This document shows, piece by piece, positions 29,015 to 32,601 of a DNA stretch of 32,601 nt. Position numbers and translations under genes: made by a program. The notes beneath the pieces were generated by a model that ran no database searches, had not been told where the DNA came from, and saw only the letters and a list, made by a program, of their open reading frames with translations. Every line of letters starts with the position of its first letter. The first letter of the stretch is position 1. The DNA is from Ellagibacter isourolithinifaciens (GTDB taxonomy: Bacteria; Actinomycetota; Coriobacteriia; Coriobacteriales; Eggerthellaceae): positions 1-32,601 of the forward strand of contig NZ_WAJR01000027.1 of assembly GCF_008831035.1 (NCBI RefSeq). The letters are read 5' to 3'.

Positions 29015-30481
29015 ATGCACATGCAGAACTTGAAAGCGAATACCGTGCGCACCGCGTTTTGCGCACTGCTCGTCTCGTTCGCGCTCGTGTTCGCCGGTGC
29101 GGCGCAGGTTGCCGTCGCCCCGACGAACGCGTATGCGCTCGACACCGCCAAATGCACGGCGAAACCCAACGTCAGCGGGTCGTCGGACGTGCTCGGCGGC
29201 GTGGAGACGCGCATCACCTGGGAAGGCCAGGCCGATCCCGACGAGCAGATCGCGGGCGTCACCTTCACCTTGCCTGAGGGCACGACCTGCGAGCCGGGCG
29301 ACACGCGCGCAACGATGCTCACCGGCGACGACCTGATGACGCGAACGAACCTCGACGTCTCCGTCGACTACAAGGACGGCAAGCTCACCGTGAACTTCTC
29401 CGAGCCGGCACAGGCGGGCGGCTACTTCCGTGTGGAAATCTACAAGGTGAAGTTCTCCGAAATGGGCGGCGACATGCAGCTTACGGGCGCATATACGCTT
29501 GCGGACGGTACCGAGGTCGCCATGGACACGCTGCCTGCAATCACCGTGAAGTCGCATTCGTTCTTCGAGTCGCTTTCCGATTCGCTCGCCCAGCAGGACT
29601 GGGTGAAATCGTGGAACAGCGTGCTTTTCCTGAAGCTGTTCTTGAACCCGTCGGTGTTCGTGTCGAGTCTACCGGTGGTCTTTTGGGGCTTTTTGATGGC
29701 GATTGGCATCGTGGCCTGCGCTTTCCCGCTCGCTATCCCGTTCGGCCTTCTGCTGTCGCTCATGCGCATGTCGAAGCTGCGCGTGCTGCGCGGCATCGCC
29801 ACCGCCTACGTGAACGTGGTGCGCGGCACGCCGCTGTTCCTGCAGATCTACATCGCCTTCTTCGGCCTGCCGCTTGCGGGCATCCAGATTCCCACGTTCC
29901 CGCTCGGCGTGATCGTCCTCGCGATGAACTCGAGCGCGTATCTGTGCGAAATCTTCCGCGCAGGCATCCAGTCGATCAGCAAGGGGCAGTTCGAGGCCGC
30001 CCGCTCGCTCGGCATGAACGGCGCGCAGACGATGCTCTTCGTTATCATCCCGCAGACCGTGCGCCGCGTGATTCCAACGATGACGAGCGAGTTCATCCTG
30101 CTGTACAAGGACACGTCCATGCTCGCCGCCGTGGGCACGATGGAAATCGTCATGAACGCGAAGACGATTGTCGCGTCGACGGGTTCCATCACGCCGTATG
30201 TCGTGGCCGCGTGCTTCTATCTGATCATCACGCTGCCGCTCGCGAAGGTGGTAGGCAACCTTGAGTCGCGCCTGGCCAGCAACGACACGGGCAAGGGCGG
30301 TAAGAAGAAGCGCAAGAGCAAGAAACATGCGATTGGTACCGGCGATGCTGCGGGTGCGCTCGGTTCGGGCGCGGGCACTGCTGCCGCCGAGGCGCGGGCA
30401 ACGGGCGACGCTGTGGCGGCCAAGCGGCCTGACGCGGTCGAGGGAACGGGCATCACGCCCGAGCAGATGTCGAGTCTGTAA
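29015..30481 (+). CDS. Amino-acid ABC transporter permease with secreted N-terminal domain
   Basis: HisM/GlnP-type permease of 488 residues with an unusual build. Residues 1-42 form a signal-like helix ending near AYALDTAKC. Residues about 43-185 are a beta-rich domain of unknown family (TRITWEGQADPDEQIAGVTF, then repeated acidic strands) that should lie outside. The permease core follows at about 205-425, with TPLFLQIYIAFFGLP and the EAA loop EAARSLGMNGAQTMLFVIIP that docks the ATPase. A Lys-rich then Ala/Gly-rich tail of about 60 residues ends it. The extra domain is not an SBP_bac_3 domain. AGAGGAA (29003-29009) fixes the ATG at 29015. The ATPase gene follows after 12 bp; the binding protein is 3.9 kb upstream. 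Confidence 0.9.
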   Translation: MHMQNLKANTVRTAFCALLVSFALVFAGAAQVAVAPTNAYALDTAKCTAKPNVSGSSDVLGGVETRITWEGQADPDEQIAGVTFTLPEGTTCEPGDTRATMLTGDDLMTRTNLDVSVDYKDGKLTVNFSEPAQAGGYFRVEIYKVKFSEMGGDMQLTGAYTLADGTEVAMDTLPAITVKSHSFFESLSDSLAQQDWVKSWNSVLFLKLFLNPSVFVSSLPVVFWGFLMAIGIVACAFPLAIPFGLLLSLMRMSKLRVLRGIATAYVNVVRGTPLFLQIYIAFFGLPLAGIQIPTFPLGVIVLAMNSSAYLCEIFRAGIQSISKGQFEAARSLGMNGAQTMLFVIIPQTVRRVIPTMTSEFILLYKDTSMLAAVGTMEIVMNAKTIVASTGSITPYVVAACFYLIITLPLAKVVGNLESRLASNDTGKGGKKKRKSKKHAIGTGDAAGALGSGAGTAAAEARATGDAVAAKRPDAVEGTGITPEQMSSL

Positions 30482-30493
30482 GGGGTGTGAGCA

Positions 30494-31321
30494 ATGACTG
30501 AGACTATGAAGAACCTGACGAATGAAACTGCCGACGGCGCGGGCGAGGGTGTGGCGCACGTGGCGACCAACGGACAGGCGGCGGACGACGGCAAGCCCAT
30601 CATCCGCATCTGCGATTTGCATAAAAGCTACGATGACCTCGTGGTTTTGCGTGGCGTCGATTTGGAAGTGAAGCGCGGCGAAGTGGTGGTCATCCTGGGG
30701 CCTTCGGGTTCCGGCAAATCCACGCTCCTGCGCTGCGTGAACCTGCTTGAGCAGCCCACGGGCGGCCAGGTGTTCTTCGAGGACACCGAGATCACCGCCA
30801 AGGGCACCGATATCAACGCTGTGCGCGCGAAGGTCGGCATGGTGTTCCAGAGCTTCAACCTGTTCCCGCATCTCACCGCCAAGGGCAACGTCATGCTCGC
30901 GCAGCAGAAGGTGCTCAAGCGCTCCAAAGAGGAAGCGGCCAAGGTCGCGGTTGAGCAGCTCACGAAGGTGGGGCTTGCCGAGCGCGTCGACTACAAGCCG
31001 AGCCAGCTTTCCGGCGGTCAGCAGCAGCGCGTGGCCATCGCCCGTGCTCTCGCGATGGACCCGCACGTCATGCTATTCGACGAGGCGACGAGCGCACTCG
31101 ACCCCGAGCTCGTGCGCGATGTCCTGGGTGTCATGAAGGAGCTCGCGCGCGGCGGCATGACGATGATCGTGGTCACACACGAGATGGGTTTCGCCCGCGA
31201 CGTGGCCGATCGCGTCATCTTCATGGACGGCGGCGTTATCGTCGAAGAGGGTACGCCCGATGAGGTGTTCGATCACCCCAAGAGCGACCGCACGAAGGAC
31301 TTCCTGGGTCATATCCGCTAG
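30494..31321 (+). CDS. Amino-acid ABC transporter ATPase (GlnQ/HisP type)
   Basis: Cytosolic ATPase of the polar amino-acid importer, 275 residues. After a 35-residue non-conserved start it shows Walker [14 protein letters not shown]-loop [12 protein letters not shown], signature [15 protein letters not shown], Walker [13 protein letters not shown] and the switch His VVTHEMGFA. These wordings are those of the GlnQ group. Its AAGGGG ribosome site overlaps the permease stop, so the two genes are translated from one mRNA. A terminator follows. Confidence 0.96.
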   Translation: MTETMKNLTNETADGAGEGVAHVATNGQAADDGKPIIRICDLHKSYDDLVVLRGVDLEVKRGEVVVILGPSGSGKSTLLRCVNLLEQPTGGQVFFEDTEITAKGTDINAVRAKVGMVFQSFNLFPHLTAKGNVMLAQQKVLKRSKEEAAKVAVEQLTKVGLAERVDYKPSQLSGGQQQRVAIARALAMDPHVMLFDEATSALDPELVRDVLGVMKELARGGMTMIVVTHEMGFARDVADRVIFMDGGVIVEEGTPDEVFDHPKSDRTKDFLGHIR

Positions 31322-31332
31322 AGGTTGCAATG

Positions 31333-31378
31333 CGGCGGCTTGGGCGACGAAAGCTCGCGCAGGCTGCCGTTTTCTTTT
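31333..31378 (+). terminator. Intrinsic terminator after the ABC genes
   Basis: CGGCGGCTTG (31333-31342) pairs with CAGGCTGCCG (31360-31369, two G-U pairs), followed by TTTTCTTTT. Confidence 0.8.
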
Positions 31379-31465
31379 GCGTGTTAAGGTGGATATGCCA
31401 AGGTGAAGTCATTTCTTGAGGGCAAGAACGGCTTCGGAGAGGGCGCGTCGGAGAGGAAGAACGAG

Positions 31466-32383
31466 ATGGAGTCTGAGGCGGAGGCAAGTCGGGCAGAAGC
31501 GGGGCGCGGTGCCCTTGCTGCGGTTGGATGTTATCTCCTCTGGGGTTTTTGCCCTCTCTTCTGGGCGTTGCTCGACAATGTGGGCTCCATCGAGATTATC
31601 GGACAGCGAATTGTCTGGTCGCTCGTCCTCACCGTCGTTGCGTGCAAATTCATCCTGAAGGTCGATTTCGTCGGGCTTTTACGAGATGCCCGCGCACGGC
31701 GATTCCTTATTCCCTCGGGGCTTCTCATCATGTTGAACTGGAGCCTCTACATCGTTGCTATGGTGACGAACAATGTGGTGGAGGCGTCGCTTGGCTACTA
31801 CATCAACCCGCTCGTATCGATTGTCCTGGGGCTCGTGGTGTTCCGCGAGCGTTTGACGCCGTTGCAGATTGCAGCTACGGTACTGTCGGCAGCGGGCGTC
31901 ATCTACTTCACGGTAAACTACGGCAGTTTTCCCTGGATAGCCCTGGTCCTTGCCTTTACGTTCGGCATATACGGAGCGGTGAAGAAGCGCGGCGGATATC
32001 CGGCAGTCCCCACCATTGCGGTCGAGGGAATCGTTGCGCTGCCTTTTGCGATCGTGGCTCTCGTTGCAGTGGCTATTGCTGGTCAAAGTGTGTTTTTCTC
32101 GCCGGACATGTCGCTTGAGGCATGGCAGACGCGCGTCCTTTTGGTGCTGACCGGTCCGATTACCGCTGTGCCGCTCATCCTGTTTGCAACCGCAGCGAAC
32201 AAGACCCCGCTTTCACTTATCGGGTTCATCCAGTACATCAGCCCGACGATCAGCCTTCTTTCGGGCGTTCTCGTGCTCGGCGAGCCGTTTACCAGCGCGC
32301 ATGCGGTATGCTTCGCGTGTATCTGGGCTGGTGCAGTGCTCGTCATCGTGGACGCGATTCGCAAGCAGGTTCGCCAGCGGTAG
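31466..32383 (+). CDS. rarD: RarD-type EamA/DMT family transporter
   Basis: A 305-residue inner-membrane protein with about ten helices in two EamA repeats. The start region GALAAVGCYLLWGFCPLFWALL and NWSLYIVAMVTNNVVEASLGYYINPL match RarD (chloramphenicol-sensitivity protein) closely; the second repeat has FIQYISPTISLLSGVLVLGEPF. Real substrates of RarD proteins are not settled. The ATG at 31466 is preceded by GAGAGGA; a GTG at 31403 would add 21 residues without a better ribosome site. It is alone, after the terminator of the ABC genes. Confidence 0.92.
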   Translation: MESEAEASRAEAGRGALAAVGCYLLWGFCPLFWALLDNVGSIEIIGQRIVWSLVLTVVACKFILKVDFVGLLRDARARRFLIPSGLLIMLNWSLYIVAMVTNNVVEASLGYYINPLVSIVLGLVVFRERLTPLQIAATVLSAAGVIYFTVNYGSFPWIALVLAFTFGIYGAVKKRGGYPAVPTIAVEGIVALPFAIVALVAVAIAGQSVFFSPDMSLEAWQTRVLLVLTGPITAVPLILFATAANKTPLSLIGFIQYISPTISLLSGVLVLGEPFTSAHAVCFACIWAGAVLVIVDAIRKQVRQR

Positions 32384-32477
32384 GGGGCGCACAGGTTAAG
32401 TCTCGCGCGAATCAAGCTCTGAAGGGTCTGCAGGCTGTCGAATCAGAATTGCAAGCTAATGCCCTCACATTTACAGG

Positions 32478-32601
32478 TAGTGTCCCGAATGTTGGTGTAG
32501 AGCTCGGTTCTCGAGGGTAGCCGCAGGCTGCCCGAGGAGCCGAGAATCACCTAGAATGCCGTCATTCTAGCGCATGCTACGCCGCCTTCCTGCCGGGAAT
32601 C
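32478..32601. other. Non-coding right end with two hairpins, possible mobile-element edge
   Basis: From 32478 the sequence GTAGTGTCCCGAATG followed by TTGGTGTAG looks like the edge of an insertion sequence, but the family cannot be confirmed. A long stem joins CTCGGTTCTC and GGGTAGCC (from 32502) with GGCTGCCC and GAGCCGAG (to 32548). A perfect pair CTAGAATG/CATTCTAG lies at 32551-32570. On the minus strand a frame ending IPGRKAA stops at 32577; it may be the end of a gene beyond the window. Confidence 0.35.

Overview
The window reads as one chromosomal contig of a high-G+C, anaerobic-type Gram-positive bacterium, most likely an actinomycetote of the class Coriobacteriia (Eggerthellaceae-like). 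This is inferred from the gene set (MurT/GatD cell-wall amidation, LytR-CpsA-Psr protein, MoeA, Fe-S aldo/keto reductase), the GC-rich codon use and short AGGAG-type ribosome sites; no rRNA or marker gene fixes the genus. Both ends look like mobile DNA: the left edge lies in the start of an IS3-like transposase, and the right edge may lie in another element.

Layout: (1) 1-127 insertion sequence end. (2) 175-3720: htpG under a strong promoter with a CIRCE-type HrcA operator, a tRNA-Thr(CGT), and a LysR regulator broken by an in-frame amber codon. (3) 3811-8714: a candidate C-rich-loop small RNA, a single-chain MurT-GatD fusion, an LCP-family cell-wall ligase that may be leaderless, and rlmH. 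(4) 8753-13767 (minus strand): a Bce-type module of response regulator, short-loop histidine kinase, ABC ATPase and large FtsX-type permease, probably for sensing and removing cell-envelope antimicrobials. (5) 14258-19158 (plus): exonuclease III, folE, ACT-domain protein, a divergent MoeA, a universal stress protein and a DUF2064 glycosyltransferase. (6) 19247-21054: a 99-nt imperfect hairpin, then a SpoU-type rRNA/tRNA methyltransferase and a cysteine hydrolase on the minus strand. (7) 21235-24124 (plus): mazG with a stand-alone (p)ppGpp synthetase, then a two-cluster Fe-S aldo/keto reductase.

(8) 24319-31321 holds an amino-acid ABC importer whose binding protein (24319-25146) is separated from its permease and ATPase (29015-31321) by about 3.9 kb of accessory DNA. 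That insert contains a frameshifted lipoprotein, a decayed DUF3800 gene, an intact HEPN-type Abi (abortive infection) gene with a structured leader, and a KptA (RNA 2'-phosphotransferase) remnant. (9) 31466-32383: a RarD/EamA transporter, then a non-coding end with strong hairpins.

The items most worth follow-up are the MurT-GatD fusion with its repeat-built linker, the C-rich small RNA just upstream of it, the Abi gene with a hairpin/short-ORF leader, the permease carrying its own secreted domain, and the long hairpin at 19247-19345.
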